The notes beneath the pieces were generated by a model. It made no database searches and was not told where the DNA came from. It saw nothing but the letters and a program-made list of their open reading frames with translations. From Qipengyuania citrea (GTDB lineage: Bacteria > Pseudomonadota > Alphaproteobacteria > Sphingomonadales > Sphingomonadaceae): DNA of 64,000 nucleotides. The stretch's first letter is position 1, and every line of letters begins with the position of its first letter. The stretch lies in contig NZ_JALJZT010000002.1 in NCBI RefSeq assembly GCF_024171405.1, positions 2,542,001 to 2,606,000 on the forward strand, written 5' to 3'. The translations under genes were made by a program, and so were the position numbers. Below, in pieces: positions 27,398-36,278 of this stretch.

Positions 27398-29146
27398 TCA
27401 GGCGGCGAGGTCGAGCGGGACGATTTCGCCTGCAAGATACTGTTTTTTCGCCTTGGCCCGGCTGAGCTTGCCCGAACTGGTGCGCGGCAGCGTGCGCGGC
27501 GGGACCAGCTCGACCACGCAGCTCATCCCGGTGACGCCGCGGACCTTGTCGGCGATCTGGTCGCGCAGCTTGATCCGCTCGACCGGGTCGGACACGCGGC
27601 AGTGCACCAGCACCGCGGGGGCTTCCTCGCCCGCCTCGGTATCGATCGAGAAGGCCGCGATGTCGCCATGGTTGAAGCCCGGCAATTGTTCGACCGCCCA
27701 TTCGATGTCCTGCGGCCACAGGTTCTTGCCGTTGATGATGATCATGTCCTTGGCGCGGCCGACGATGAACAGATAGCCATCGCCCATGTAGCCCATGTCG
27801 CCCGTGTCGAGCCAGACGTCCCCATTGTCCTTGGCGACGAGGCAGTCGGTGGTCGCTTCCTCGTTGCGGAAATAGGAGTGCATCACGCTCTTCCCGCGGC
27901 ACCAGACCTTGCCGATCTGGTGGTCGCCGCGAAGCTGGTCGTTCTCGCCGCGGATCTCGACTTCCATGCCGGGGATCGGCTTGCCGCAATTGACGATGGC
28001 GCGGTAGCGCGCGGGCTTGGACAGGTCGCGCGGGCGGCCAGAGAGGCGTTCCTCCTCGACCAGTTCGACGCGGATCCCTTCGCCCGGCGGCATCACCGTG
28101 ACCGCCAGCGTCGCTTCGGCGAGGCCGTAGCTGGGATTGAAACTGTTCGCCTGGAAGCCCGCGCCGGCGAAGGCGTTCACGAAGTTCTGCATCACGTCGG
28201 GGCGGATCATGTCCGCGCCATTGCCCGCGACGCGCCAGCGCGACAGGTCGAAGCGGTCGGCCACGCTGCTCTGGCTGGAAATCCGGCGGGCGCAGATGTC
28301 GTAGCCGAAGGTCGGCGAATAGCTCAGCGTGGTGCCATGGTTGCGGCTGATCAGGTCGAGCCAGGCCAGCGGGCGGCGCGCGAAATGTTCGGTGCGCAGG
28401 TAATCGACCGATACCTGGTTGGCGACCAGCGACAGGAAGCAGCCGACCAGCCCCATGTCGTGATACCACGGCAGCCAGCTGACCACGCGGTCGTTCATGC
28501 CGATTTCCATCGATTCGGCATGACCGCGCAAATTGTGCAGCAGCGCTTCATGCGTGACCGCGACCCCGGTCGGGAAGCGGGTCGAACCCGAGGAATATTG
28601 CAGGTAGCAAATATCTTCGGGCTGCGCTTCGGGCAGGTCGACCGGCGGCGCCGGGCGCTGCGCGAAATCGTCCCAGCTTTCGCCGCCGCAACCCTGCCGG
28701 TCGGCCGCGGCCTTGGCCATTTCGGCAATTTCGCCGGGATAGATCAGAATCGTCGGGTCCGCGCTCTTCAACTGGACCGAAAGCTGCTCGATATAGCTTT
28801 CCTTGCCGCCGAAGGTCGTCGGCAGCGGCAGCGGCACCGGCCAGGCGCCCATCAGCGTGCAGGCGCAGAACAGTGCGGCGAACTCGGGGCTGGTCTCGGC
28901 CACCAGCGCGACGCGGTCTTCCTTGCCGATCCCCATCGCCACGAGCCGGTAAGCCGCTTCAAGCGCATCCTCGCGCATTTGCGCATAGGGATAGACGCGT
29001 TCGAGCGTCCCGCGCATGTCGTGGAAATTGAGACCCTTATCGCTGCGCGCAGCGTAGTCGATGGCCTCGTTGAAGGTCGCGAAATCGGAACGGCGACGCG
29101 GTAGGTCGCAGTCGTTCGGCGTCGGCGTCAGTACGGCGTCGGTCAT
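27398..29146 (-). CDS. Fatty-acyl-AMP ligase (FadD/FAAL type)
   Basis: A 582-residue adenylate-forming enzyme: P-loop-like LQYSSGSTRFPTGVAVTH, NPSYGLAEATLAVT, WLDTGDMGYMGDGYLFIVGRAKDMIIINGKN and C-terminal Lys in LPRTSSGKLSRAKAKK. FAAL-type enzymes activate long-chain fatty acids as acyl-AMP for transfer to an acyl carrier protein or synthase rather than to CoA. No ACP or PKS is adjacent, so the acceptor is unknown. FAAL versus acyl-CoA ligase depends on a small insertion that would need alignment. Confidence 0.85.
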   Translation of the reverse strand: MTDAVLTPTPNDCDLPRRRSDFATFNEAIDYAARSDKGLNFHDMRGTLERVYPYAQMREDALEAAYRLVAMGIGKEDRVALVAETSPEFAALFCACTLMGAWPVPLPLPTTFGGKESYIEQLSVQLKSADPTILIYPGEIAEMAKAAADRQGCGGESWDDFAQRPAPPVDLPEAQPEDICYLQYSSGSTRFPTGVAVTHEALLHNLRGHAESMEIGMNDRVVSWLPWYHDMGLVGCFLSLVANQVSVDYLRTEHFARRPLAWLDLISRNHGTTLSYSPTFGYDICARRISSQSSVADRFDLSRWRVAGNGADMIRPDVMQNFVNAFAGAGFQANSFNPSYGLAEATLAVTVMPPGEGIRVELVEEERLSGRPRDLSKPARYRAIVNCGKPIPGMEVEIRGENDQLRGDHQIGKVWCRGKSVMHSYFRNEEATTDCLVAKDNGDVWLDTGDMGYMGDGYLFIVGRAKDMIIINGKNLWPQDIEWAVEQLPGFNHGDIAAFSIDTEAGEEAPAVLVHCRVSDPVERIKLRDQIADKVRGVTGMSCVVELVPPRTLPRTSSGKLSRAKAKKQYLAGEIVPLDLAA

Positions 29147-29278
29147 AATTATCGGCGATACCCGTGAATAGCTGGGGCCTTGCGGCTTCCCTCATTGCTT
29201 GATGTCTCACACGATCTGGAAGATCGCGCGCTCTCCCATGTTTCCCAATCTTAAAGGAGTGTGGCAGGAATATGGCCG

Positions 29279-29863
29279 ATGGATGATGAACGCGCAACAT
29301 CGGGCCGCACCCGCCGCCGGGCAAAACCGCTTGATCGCACGCGGCTGGAGGAGCTGGCGGTGGCTTATGTCGCGCGTTTCGCGACCAGCGCGGGCAAGCT
29401 GCGCGCCTACCTCCAGCGCAAGCTGCGCGAACGCGGGTTCACCGAAGACGAGGAGCCCGATCTCGACAGGCTGATCGCGACATTCGTCGAGCGGGGCTAT
29501 GTCGACGACGAAGCCTATGGCCGCGCCAAGGCGGGCGATCTGGTGGCGCGCGGTTATGGCGCGCGGCGGGTCGATCAGGCGCTGCGGTCTGCCGGGATCG
29601 ACGAGGATTTGCGCCATTCGCTCGAGCCGGGAGAGGCGCAGAAGCGCCAGGCGGCGCTGGTACTGGCGCGCAAGCGCGGCTTCGGGCCGTTCGGGCAGCA
29701 CGCAGACCTGGGGCCCGAGGAAGCGCGCAAGCTACGGGAAAAGCGGCTTGCCGCATTGGTGCGCGCGGGCCATGATTTCGATATAGCACGGCGCATCGTC
29801 GAGGCGCGCACGGTCGAGGAGCTTGAGGAATGGGTCGCAGAAGCACGGGACGAGGAGCAATAA
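29279..29863 (+). CDS. recX: RecX-family regulatory protein
   Basis: A 194-residue three-helix-repeat protein: SAGKLRAYLQRKLRERG, FVERGYVDDEAYGRAKAGDLVARGYGARRVDQALRSAGI and a third repeat near the end. RecX caps or inhibits RecA filaments. The ATG at 29279 has AGGA nine bases upstream; a GTG at 29261 is in frame, but the strong AAAGGAG just before it is only one base away. It overlaps the next gene by 34 bases. recA is not in the window. Confidence 0.85.
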   Translation: MDDERATSGRTRRRAKPLDRTRLEELAVAYVARFATSAGKLRAYLQRKLRERGFTEDEEPDLDRLIATFVERGYVDDEAYGRAKAGDLVARGYGARRVDQALRSAGIDEDLRHSLEPGEAQKRQAALVLARKRGFGPFGQHADLGPEEARKLREKRLAALVRAGHDFDIARRIVEARTVEELEEWVAEARDEEQ

Positions 29864-30354
29864 AGCGCCTGGCCGCGATGGCAGGGCTGGCCGCGCTGCT
29901 GGCCTGTTCACCCCAGACGCAGGCCGAATCGTCCGCCGAGCCTGCCGGTGCGGGCGCCGAGACGGCGACGACGCACCCGATCTCGGGACTCAAGGTGATC
30001 CCGCTGACCGTGACGACCGACGATGGCCAGATCGCGATTGCGGCGGAACTGGCCGATACGCCCGAAACACAGGCGCGCGGGCTGATGTTCCGCACCGAGC
30101 TCGGCGATCATGAAGGCATGATCTTCCCCTATGAGGGGACCACTGCGCAAAGCTTCTGGATGAAGAACACCCCGCTTGCGCTCGATATCATCTACATCGG
30201 TCCGGATGGGCGCATCAGCAATATCGCCGCGATGACCGAGCCCTATTCGCTCGAACCGGTCTATTCAGTCGGCCCGGTGCTCGGCGTGCTCGAATTGCGT
30301 GGGGGCCGGGCGGAGGAACTGGGCATCGCCCCGGGCGACCTGGTCGAATGGTAG
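29830..30354 (+). CDS. DUF192 domain lipoprotein
   Basis: A 174-residue protein with a lipobox (LAALLACSP), Ala/Glu-rich spacer, then the DUF192 domain: AELADTPETQARGLMFRTEL, GMIFPYEG, SFWMKNTPLALDIIYIGPDGRI and a final GGRAEELGIAPGDLVEW. The family has no assigned activity. It begins inside the end of recX in another frame, so coupling to recX is likely. Confidence 0.85.
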   Translation: MGRRSTGRGAIKRLAAMAGLAALLACSPQTQAESSAEPAGAGAETATTHPISGLKVIPLTVTTDDGQIAIAAELADTPETQARGLMFRTELGDHEGMIFPYEGTTAQSFWMKNTPLALDIIYIGPDGRISNIAAMTEPYSLEPVYSVGPVLGVLELRGGRAEELGIAPGDLVEW

Positions 30355-30439
30355 GGATCACGCACGAGCGGAAGCCCAAGTGCGCGGTTGCGCACGGCGG
30401 CGCTTGAGGCCCGGCAAATAAACGGCTAATCGCGCGGCC

Positions 30440-30838
30440 ATGAACATCCTCGGCAAGATTTTTACCTGGTGGGACGGCGCCACGATCGGCACGCTCCTGT
30501 GGTCGTCGCGCAATGGCGAGCAGGTTGGCACCGATGCGCAGGGCAACGCCTATTACCGCTCGAAAAAGAAGAGCGGCGATGGCCGCGAGCGGCGCTGGGT
30601 GATCTATGAGGGTGCCAACGATGCCAGCCGCGTGCCGAGCGAATGGCACGGCTGGCTCCACGGCTCGTTCGACGACGTACCCGAAAGCAATCTGCCCGCG
30701 GCGCGGATCTGGGAAACCGATTACACGCCCAATGCCACGGGTACGGCGACTGCCTATCGCCCCGCCGGTGCGCTCGAGCGCGGCGGCAAACGCGCCCGCG
30801 CGACGGGTGATTACGAAGCCTGGTCGCCCGAGGCGTGA
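30440..30838 (+). CDS. NADH:ubiquinone oxidoreductase accessory subunit NDUFA12-like
   Basis: A 132-residue homologue of the mitochondrial complex I subunit NDUFA12/B17.2: ILGKIFTWWDGATIGTLLWS, GNAYYRSKKKSGDGRERRWVIYEG and VPSEWHGWLHGSFDDVP. In alphaproteobacteria it is a supernumerary complex I component acting at the membrane arm/hydrophilic arm joint. Followed after two bases by the DUF2155 gene. Confidence 0.93.
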   Translation: MNILGKIFTWWDGATIGTLLWSSRNGEQVGTDAQGNAYYRSKKKSGDGRERRWVIYEGANDASRVPSEWHGWLHGSFDDVPESNLPAARIWETDYTPNATGTATAYRPAGALERGGKRARATGDYEAWSPEA

Positions 30839-30840
30839 CG

Positions 30841-31374
30841 ATGCGCGGGGCGCTTGCCCTCCTGGCCACGGCGGCGCTGGTCGCGGCCTGTGACCAGCAA
30901 GCGGACGCGCCCGCCGATGCGACCGCGACCACTATTCCCGAGGAACTGCAGCAGGGCGAATTGCCCGCGCGTCCCGCCGCCGAAGCGGGTCTGGGCACGC
31001 CGATGGCAGAGCGTGTCGCCACGCTCGGCCTGCTCAACAAGCGCAACAATGTCAGCCAGGACCTCGAACTGCGCCCCGGCGAGCAGCAGCGGGTCGGCGA
31101 TGTGATCGTCCGCCTGCAGGCCTGCGAGCGCACCGCGCCGTGGGAAATGCCCAAGGAAACCGGCGGTTTCGTGCAGGTGCTGGTCAAGGAACGCGGGACC
31201 GAGGACAATTTCCGCAAGGTCTTCTCGGGCTGGCTGTTCAAGAACTCGCCCAGCCTCAACGTGGTCGAACACCCGATCTACGACGTCTGGATCAAGGACT
31301 GCGTGATGGATTTTCCGGGTGAGGAAGATGCGCCGAATCGCGCGACGACATCGGGCAACGCGGCCACCGGATAA
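30841..31374 (+). CDS. DUF2155 domain lipoprotein
   Basis: A 177-residue protein with lipobox LVAACDQQ and the DUF2155 domain (KRNNVSQDLELRPGEQQRVGDVIVRLQACERTAPWE ... FSGWLFKNSPSLNVVEHPIYDVWIKDC). A GTG six bases earlier overlaps the upstream stop (GTGA) and could be the real start. The C-terminal 97 bases overlap the antiparallel aat gene, an unusually long convergent overlap. Function unknown; often next to NDUFA12 in this group of bacteria. Confidence 0.82.
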   Translation: MRGALALLATAALVAACDQQADAPADATATTIPEELQQGELPARPAAEAGLGTPMAERVATLGLLNKRNNVSQDLELRPGEQQRVGDVIVRLQACERTAPWEMPKETGGFVQVLVKERGTEDNFRKVFSGWLFKNSPSLNVVEHPIYDVWIKDCVMDFPGEEDAPNRATTSGNAATG

Positions 31375-31961
31375 CCCTCCAGCCGGGCCATCATCTGCAT
31401 ATATTGCGCTTGGCTGACTGCCACTGCGCCCATGGTCGCCAGGTGTTCGGTCATGAACTGGCAGTCGAGCAGCGCATAGCCCGCCTCGCGCATCGCCGCG
31501 ACCAGCCACGCCAGCGCCACCTTGCTGGCATCGGGCGTGCGGCTGAACATGCTTTCGCCGCAGAACACCCGGTCGAAACCGACGCCATACAGCCCGCCGA
31601 CCAGTGCGCCGCCCTGCCAGCATTCGATCGAATGCGCATGCCCTGCCAGATGCAGCGCGTTGTAGCTGGCCTCGATCCGGTGGCTGATCCAGCTTTCGGC
31701 ATGTTCTTCGCGCGGGGCTGCGCATTCGGCGATGACCCCGGCGAAATCGGCATTGCAGGTGACACGGAAGCGATCCTGCCGCAGCGTCTTCTTCAAACTC
31801 TTCGACAGGCGGAAACCATCGAGCGGGATGATCGCGCGTTCGCGCGGCTCGACCCAATAGACTTCGGGATCGCTGCGATGGTCGGCCATCGGGAAGATTC
31901 CCCCGCGATAGGCGCGCAGCAGCAATTCGACGGGTATCCGGGATGTGGCGGGGGCGTGCAT
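31278..31961 (-). CDS. aat: Leucyl/phenylalanyl-tRNA-protein transferase
   Basis: A 227-residue L/F transferase: LLLRAYRGGIFPMAD, YWVEPRERAIIPLDGF, SWISHRIEASYNALHLAGHAHSIECWQGGALVGGLYGVGFDRVFCGESMFSR and LLDCQFMTEHLATMGAVAVSQAQYMQMM. It adds Leu/Phe to N-terminal Arg/Lys residues, creating substrates for ClpS, which is encoded elsewhere in this window. The ATG of MHAPATSR gives the usual short N-terminus. Its last 97 bases lie antisense to the DUF2155 gene. Confidence 0.94.
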   Translation of the reverse strand: MHAPATSRIPVELLLRAYRGGIFPMADHRSDPEVYWVEPRERAIIPLDGFRLSKSLKKTLRQDRFRVTCNADFAGVIAECAAPREEHAESWISHRIEASYNALHLAGHAHSIECWQGGALVGGLYGVGFDRVFCGESMFSRTPDASKVALAWLVAAMREAGYALLDCQFMTEHLATMGAVAVSQAQYMQMMARLEGYPVAALPDVVARFGASSSPGKSITQSLIQTS

Positions 31962-32046
31962 CGCGGAGCATCTTAGCACTTCCATGCCTCTGGCGATATG
32001 GACCTTGCCAAGTGCGATTGGTCCCCCTAATGCGCGCCCTTCCTGC

Positions 32047-32122
32047 AGGGGTGTAGCTCAGCTGGTAGAGCATCGGTCTCCAAAACCGAGGGCCACGGGT
32101 TCGAATCCTGTCACCCCTGCCA
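32047..32122 (+). tRNA. tRNA-Trp (anticodon CCA)
   Basis: Acceptor AGGGGTG pairs with CACCCCT, anticodon arm TCGGT/ACCGA encloses CTCCAAA, T loop TTCGAAT, discriminator G and encoded CCA. 76 nt, complete cloverleaf. Confidence 0.97.
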
Positions 32123-32174
32123 TTTCTTCTTCGATGACTTGTCGTTGCCGCAAGCGCGGCCTATCGCGCGCCAG

Positions 32175-33065
32175 ATGACAGAAGATGAAAAGCGCCGGCG
32201 CGGTATCGAAGACCGCAAATTCTACGCCGCCAAACAGGAAGCCCGGTTCGAAAAACAGGGCCTCGAATCCCATACCCCGCAGACCGAGCATCCCAGCTAC
32301 AAGCTGGCGTTCCAGGATACGGACTTCCTCCTGCGCGAGGAACTGCGCCCGGTGCGCTTCCAGCTCGAATTGCTCAAGCCCGAAATGGTCCTCGACGAGG
32401 CCGGGGTTGGCTCGACGCTGGTGATGTATGGCAGCGCGCGGATCCCGCCTCCCGAAGCCGCAGATACCGCGCTCGAAGGCGCCAAGGACCTGCCCGAGGA
32501 AGAGCGCAAGATCGTCGAAAGCCTGGTCGCCAAGTCGAAATATTACGAAGAAGCGCGCAAGCTGGCCAAGATGGCGACCGAGAAGTCGATCATCGAAAAC
32601 GGCAAGCGCCAGTTCGTCGTGTGCTCGGGCGGCGGTCCGTCGATCATGGAGGCGGCCAATCGCGGCGCCAGCGAGGCGGGGGGCGAATCGATCGGCCTCA
32701 ACATCATCCTGCCGCACGAACAGGCGCCCAACCAGTATGTGACGCCCTACCTGTCGCTCAACTTCCACTATTTCGCGCTGCGCAAGATGCACTTCCTGCT
32801 GCGCGCGCGCGCGGTGGCGGTCTTCCCCGGCGGGTTCGGCACGTTCGACGAATTCTTCGAACTGCTGACGCTGATCCAGACGGGCAAGATGAAGCCCATC
32901 CCGATCCTGCTGTTCGGCAAGGATTTCTGGTCGCGCGTGGTCAATTTCGAAGCGATTGCGGAAGAAGGCACGATCTCGAAGAAGGATCTCGAGCTGTTCC
33001 GCTGGTGCGAAACCGCCGAAGACGCATGGGAATATCTGTGCGACTTCTACGATCTGGGTTGCTGA
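32175..33065 (+). CDS. LOG-family protein (Rossmann-fold nucleotide hydrolase)
   Basis: A 296-residue protein with the LOG signatures GGGPSIMEAANRGA and PGGFGTFDEFFE, the second being the catalytic/nucleotide-binding loop. LOG proteins hydrolyse nucleoside 5'-monophosphates to free base and ribose 5-phosphate (cytokinin-activating activity in plants); longer bacterial forms resemble nucleotide 5'-monophosphate nucleosidases. A helical N-terminal extension of about 80 residues precedes the core. Its end overlaps convergent thiD by 19 bases. Confidence 0.87.
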   Translation: MTEDEKRRRGIEDRKFYAAKQEARFEKQGLESHTPQTEHPSYKLAFQDTDFLLREELRPVRFQLELLKPEMVLDEAGVGSTLVMYGSARIPPPEAADTALEGAKDLPEEERKIVESLVAKSKYYEEARKLAKMATEKSIIENGKRQFVVCSGGGPSIMEAANRGASEAGGESIGLNIILPHEQAPNQYVTPYLSLNFHYFALRKMHFLLRARAVAVFPGGFGTFDEFFELLTLIQTGKMKPIPILLFGKDFWSRVVNFEAIAEEGTISKKDLELFRWCETAEDAWEYLCDFYDLGC

Positions 33066-33865
33066 TCGCGCTCGCTGCGATTGCGGACTGCGTGATGGCC
33101 CAGCGGGCCTGATCCCTCGCCGAAACCGGGCGCCTGCTCGATCGCGGCATGGGTAAAGGCGCGTGCAATGCGGATCGCGTGGGTGAGCGGCTGGCGATAG
33201 CCCAGCATGGTCGCCAGCGCGGCAGACAGCGTGCACCCCGTCCCATGCGTATGCCGCGTTTCGATCCGCGAATGCGCGAAGCTGGCATATTTGCCGCTGG
33301 GCGAGGCGATCCGGTCGACCACCTGCGTTTCGTCCCCTGCATGCCCGCCCTTGGCGAGCACCTGGACCCCGTGCCGGTCGGCCAGTTCCTTCGCTGCCTC
33401 GAACATGTCCTCATCCGCGATCTCGGTGCGCCCGGTAAGCGCCTCGAGCTCGGGCAGGTTGGGGGTCACGATGGTGGCGATTTCCATCAGCGCAGCGAAG
33501 CCGGCGATTGTCGCCTCGTCCGCCAGCACCGAGCCGCTGGTGGCGACCATCACCGGATCGAAGACGATCGGGCCGGCGAATGTGTCGAGCCGCTCGGCGA
33601 GCAGCCGCGCGGTTTCGGGTGAGCCCAGCATGCCGATCTTGATCGCGTCGGCGCCGATGTCGGACAGGCAGCTATCGACCTGCTGCAACACGAATTGCGG
33701 CGACAGCGCCTCCACCCCCTGTACGCCAAGCGTGTTCTGCGCCGTCACCGCGGTGATCGCGGTCATCGCATAACCGCCCAGCATGGTGATCGTCTTGATA
33801 TCCGCCTGGATACCCGCGCCGCCCGAACTGTCGGAGCCGGCGATCGAGAGGATACGCGGGGTCAT
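33047..33865 (-). CDS. thiD: Hydroxymethylpyrimidine/phosphomethylpyrimidine kinase
   Basis: A 272-residue ribokinase-like enzyme: SIAGSDSSGGAGIQADIKT, DPVMVATSGSVLAD, VTPNLPELEALTG and the anion-hole motif HTHGTGCTLSAALA. It phosphorylates HMP and HMP-P in thiamine synthesis. A GTG four codons upstream overlaps the stop of the DUF1272 gene (GTGA) and is an alternative start. Co-directional with glmM and the DUF1272 gene. Confidence 0.94.
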   Translation of the reverse strand: MTPRILSIAGSDSSGGAGIQADIKTITMLGGYAMTAITAVTAQNTLGVQGVEALSPQFVLQQVDSCLSDIGADAIKIGMLGSPETARLLAERLDTFAGPIVFDPVMVATSGSVLADEATIAGFAALMEIATIVTPNLPELEALTGRTEIADEDMFEAAKELADRHGVQVLAKGGHAGDETQVVDRIASPSGKYASFAHSRIETRHTHGTGCTLSAALATMLGYRQPLTHAIRIARAFTHAAIEQAPGFGEGSGPLGHHAVRNRSERDQQPRS

Positions 33866-33873
33866 TGCGTCGC

Positions 33874-34098
33874 TCACCCGGCGAACTTCCGTTTCGTGCC
33901 GGGCGGGAATTTCTCGTGCAATTGCTTGGCGCGGGTCGGGCGGTCCATCAGCTCGCCGCTGCAATTGGGGCAGACATCGTCGAGCGCTTCGGCGCATTCG
34001 GTGCAGAAGGTGCATTCGAAGCTGCAGATGAACGCACCGGCACTTTCGGCCGGAAGGTCGGTCCCGCAGCGTTCGCAATCGGGGCGCATTTCAAGCAT
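33874..34098 (-). CDS. DUF1272 small zinc-ribbon protein
   Basis: A 74-residue protein with four cysteine pairs: CERC, CSFEC, CTEC and CPNC, matching DUF1272. Probably binds two zinc ions; function unknown. Its ATG overlaps the glmM TGA (ATGA), so it is translationally coupled, and thiD follows immediately. Confidence 0.88.
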   Translation of the reverse strand: MLEMRPDCERCGTDLPAESAGAFICSFECTFCTECAEALDDVCPNCSGELMDRPTRAKQLHEKFPPGTKRKFAG

Positions 34099-35435
34099 CA
34101 GGCGGCCTCTTTCACAGCAGCGCAAATCCGGTCGACCACGGCCTCGACCTGGGCGGCATCGTCGCCTTCGGCCATGACCCGGATGACCGGCTCGGTCCCC
34201 GAGGGGCGGATGACGAGGCGGCCCTTGCCCGCAAGCTCCTGCTCGGCCTCGGCAATGACCTGTTTGACCGTCTCGTTCTCGAGCGGCGTGCCGCCGGCAT
34301 AGCGCACATTCTTGAGCAATTGCGGGACCGGGTCGAAGACATGCAGCAATTCGCTGGCCGGCTTGCCCGAACGCACCAGGCTCGCGAGCACGCGCAGCGC
34401 GGCCACCGTACCGTCGCCGGTGGTGCCGTGATCGGTCAGGATCATGTGGCCCGATTGCTCGCCGCCGACATTGAAGCCGCCTTCGCGCATCCGCTCGAGC
34501 ACGTAGCGGTCGCCGACCTTGGTCCGTTCGAGCGTCAGGCCGAGACCGGCGAGATAGCGTTCCAGACCGAGGTTCGACATGACCGTGGCGACCACGCCGC
34601 CGCCGGTCAGGTCGCCGCGCGCCTGCAGGCGGCTGGCGATCAGGCCCATCAGCTGGTCGCCATCGACTGTCCTGCCTTTCTCGTCGATCACGATCAGCCG
34701 GTCGGCATCGCCATCGAGCGCGATGCCGATGTCGGCGCCTTCCTCGACCACGCGCGCCTTGATCGCGTCGAGCGCGGTGGACCCGACGCCGTCGTTGATA
34801 TTGATGCCATCGGGCGCGACGCCCATCGCGATGACCTCTGCGCCCAATTCCCAGATCGCGCTGGGGGCGACCTGGTAGGCCGCGCCATGCGCGCAATCGA
34901 CCACCACTTTCAGCCCGTCGAAGCGGATGTCGCTTGCCACCGACTGTTTCACCGCGTGGATATAGCGCCCACGGGCGTCCTCGATCCGGCGCGCGCGGCC
35001 GATCCGGTCGGGCTGGACCAGCAACGGTTCCTGTTCGAGCAGGCGTTCGATCGATGCCTCGGCCTCGTCGGACAGCTTGAACCCGTCGGGCCCGAACAGC
35101 TTGATGCCATTGTCCTCGAACGGGTTGTGGCTGGCGGAGATCATTACGCCCAGGTCGGCGCGCATCTCGCGGGTCAGCAGCGCGATCGCCGGGGTCGGCA
35201 GCGGCCCGGTCATGATCACGTCCATCCCGACGCTGGTGAAGCCCGCGACCAGCGCGCTCTCCATCATATAGCCCGACAGGCGCGTGTCCTTGCCGATCAC
35301 TACCCGGTGACGATGCCCACCGCGGAGGAAATGCGTCCCCGCCGCCTGGCCGACGCGCATGGCGGTGGCGGCGGTCATCACACCCTCGTTGGTGCGTCCG
35401 CGGATGCCGTCCGTGCCGAAGAATTTGCGTGCCAT
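34098..35435 (-). CDS. glmM: Phosphoglucosamine mutase
   Basis: A 445-residue alpha-D-phosphohexomutase: N-terminal [14 protein letters not shown], phosphoserine loop [15 protein letters not shown], metal-binding [11 protein letters not shown], sugar loop GGEQSGHM and phosphate-binding [15 protein letters not shown]. It makes glucosamine-1-phosphate for peptidoglycan and LPS. The ATG of MARKFFG is the family start, with AGGAG about 11 bases upstream. Confidence 0.96.
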   Translation of the reverse strand: MARKFFGTDGIRGRTNEGVMTAATAMRVGQAAGTHFLRGGHRHRVVIGKDTRLSGYMMESALVAGFTSVGMDVIMTGPLPTPAIALLTREMRADLGVMISASHNPFEDNGIKLFGPDGFKLSDEAEASIERLLEQEPLLVQPDRIGRARRIEDARGRYIHAVKQSVASDIRFDGLKVVVDCAHGAAYQVAPSAIWELGAEVIAMGVAPDGININDGVGSTALDAIKARVVEEGADIGIALDGDADRLIVIDEKGRTVDGDQLMGLIASRLQARGDLTGGGVVATVMSNLGLERYLAGLGLTLERTKVGDRYVLERMREGGFNVGGEQSGHMILTDHGTTGDGTVAALRVLASLVRSGKPASELLHVFDPVPQLLKNVRYAGGTPLENETVKQVIAEAEQELAGKGRLVIRPSGTEPVIRVMAEGDDAAQVEAVVDRICAAVKEAA

Positions 35436-35609
35436 CTGCGGGCGGTCTCCTTGTGTCGGCTCCCCCATGGCGCGATTGGCACGCGAATAAAAGCCTGCCT
35501 GCCCCCCTTTTCGCGTACAATATCGGCGCTATGTGCAACCACGCGCCCATCGCGGCGTTAGGGATACGCGTAGGAAACTGATTCACACCAACCCAAGAGG
35601 GGACAATCC

Positions 35610-36221
35610 ATGGCTTTTGAGCTGATCGACCTGCCTTACGACGACACCGCGCTGGAACCGGCGGTTTCGGCCAAGACGCTGTCGTTTCACCACGGCAAGC
35701 ACCACAAGGCCTATCTCGACAAGACCAACAAGGCGATCGAAGGCACCGACCTCGAGGGCAAGGAACTCGAAGCGGTGGTCGCCTCGGCGCGCGACAGCGA
35801 CCAGGGCCTGTTCAACAATTCGGCGCAGAGCTGGAACCACGGCTTCTACTGGCACTCGATGGCGCCTTCGGAAACCAGCCCGTCGGACGAACTCAAGAGC
35901 ATGATCGACGATGTCTTCGGCTCGGTCGACGGCGTGAAGGAAAAGCTCGCCGAACGCGGCGCGGGCCATTTCGCCAGCGGCTGGGTCTGGCTCGCCATCA
36001 AGGACGGCAAGCTGACGATCGAGGAAACGCATGACGGCGACACGCTGGCCGATCTCGACGGGGTGAACCCGCTGCTCGTGATCGACCTGTGGGAACACGC
36101 CTATTACCTCGATCACCAGAACGCGCGTCCCGCCTATCTCGATGCGGTCAACGGCAAGCTCAACTGGAGCTTCGCGAGCGAAAATCTCGCACGCGGCACG
36201 ACCTGGAAATATCCCGGCTAA
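35610..36221 (+). CDS. sodB: Iron superoxide dismutase
   Basis: A 203-residue Fe/Mn-SOD: metal ligands in FHHGKHHKAYLD (His), SWNHGFYWHSM (His) and DLWEHAYYLDHQN (Asp, His). The residues HGFYWHSM and the overall pattern favour the iron form. AGAGGGGA precedes the ATG. A GC-rich hairpin follows. Confidence 0.95.
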   Translation: MAFELIDLPYDDTALEPAVSAKTLSFHHGKHHKAYLDKTNKAIEGTDLEGKELEAVVASARDSDQGLFNNSAQSWNHGFYWHSMAPSETSPSDELKSMIDDVFGSVDGVKEKLAERGAGHFASGWVWLAIKDGKLTIEETHDGDTLADLDGVNPLLVIDLWEHAYYLDHQNARPAYLDAVNGKLNWSFASENLARGTTWKYPG

Positions 36222-36247
36222 GCCGCACGGCAGCTGATGAATACCGG

Positions 36248-36276
36248 GCCCGTCGCCAGCAATGGCGGCGGGCTCT
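36248..36276 (+). terminator. Hairpin terminator after sodB
   Basis: GCCCGTCGCC (36248-36257) pairs with GGCGGCGGGC (36264-36273), one G-U, loop AGCAAT, followed by TCTTGCT. The T tract is short, so strength is moderate; it separates sodB from the convergent AI-2E-type gene. Confidence 0.65.
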
Positions 36277-36278
36277 TG

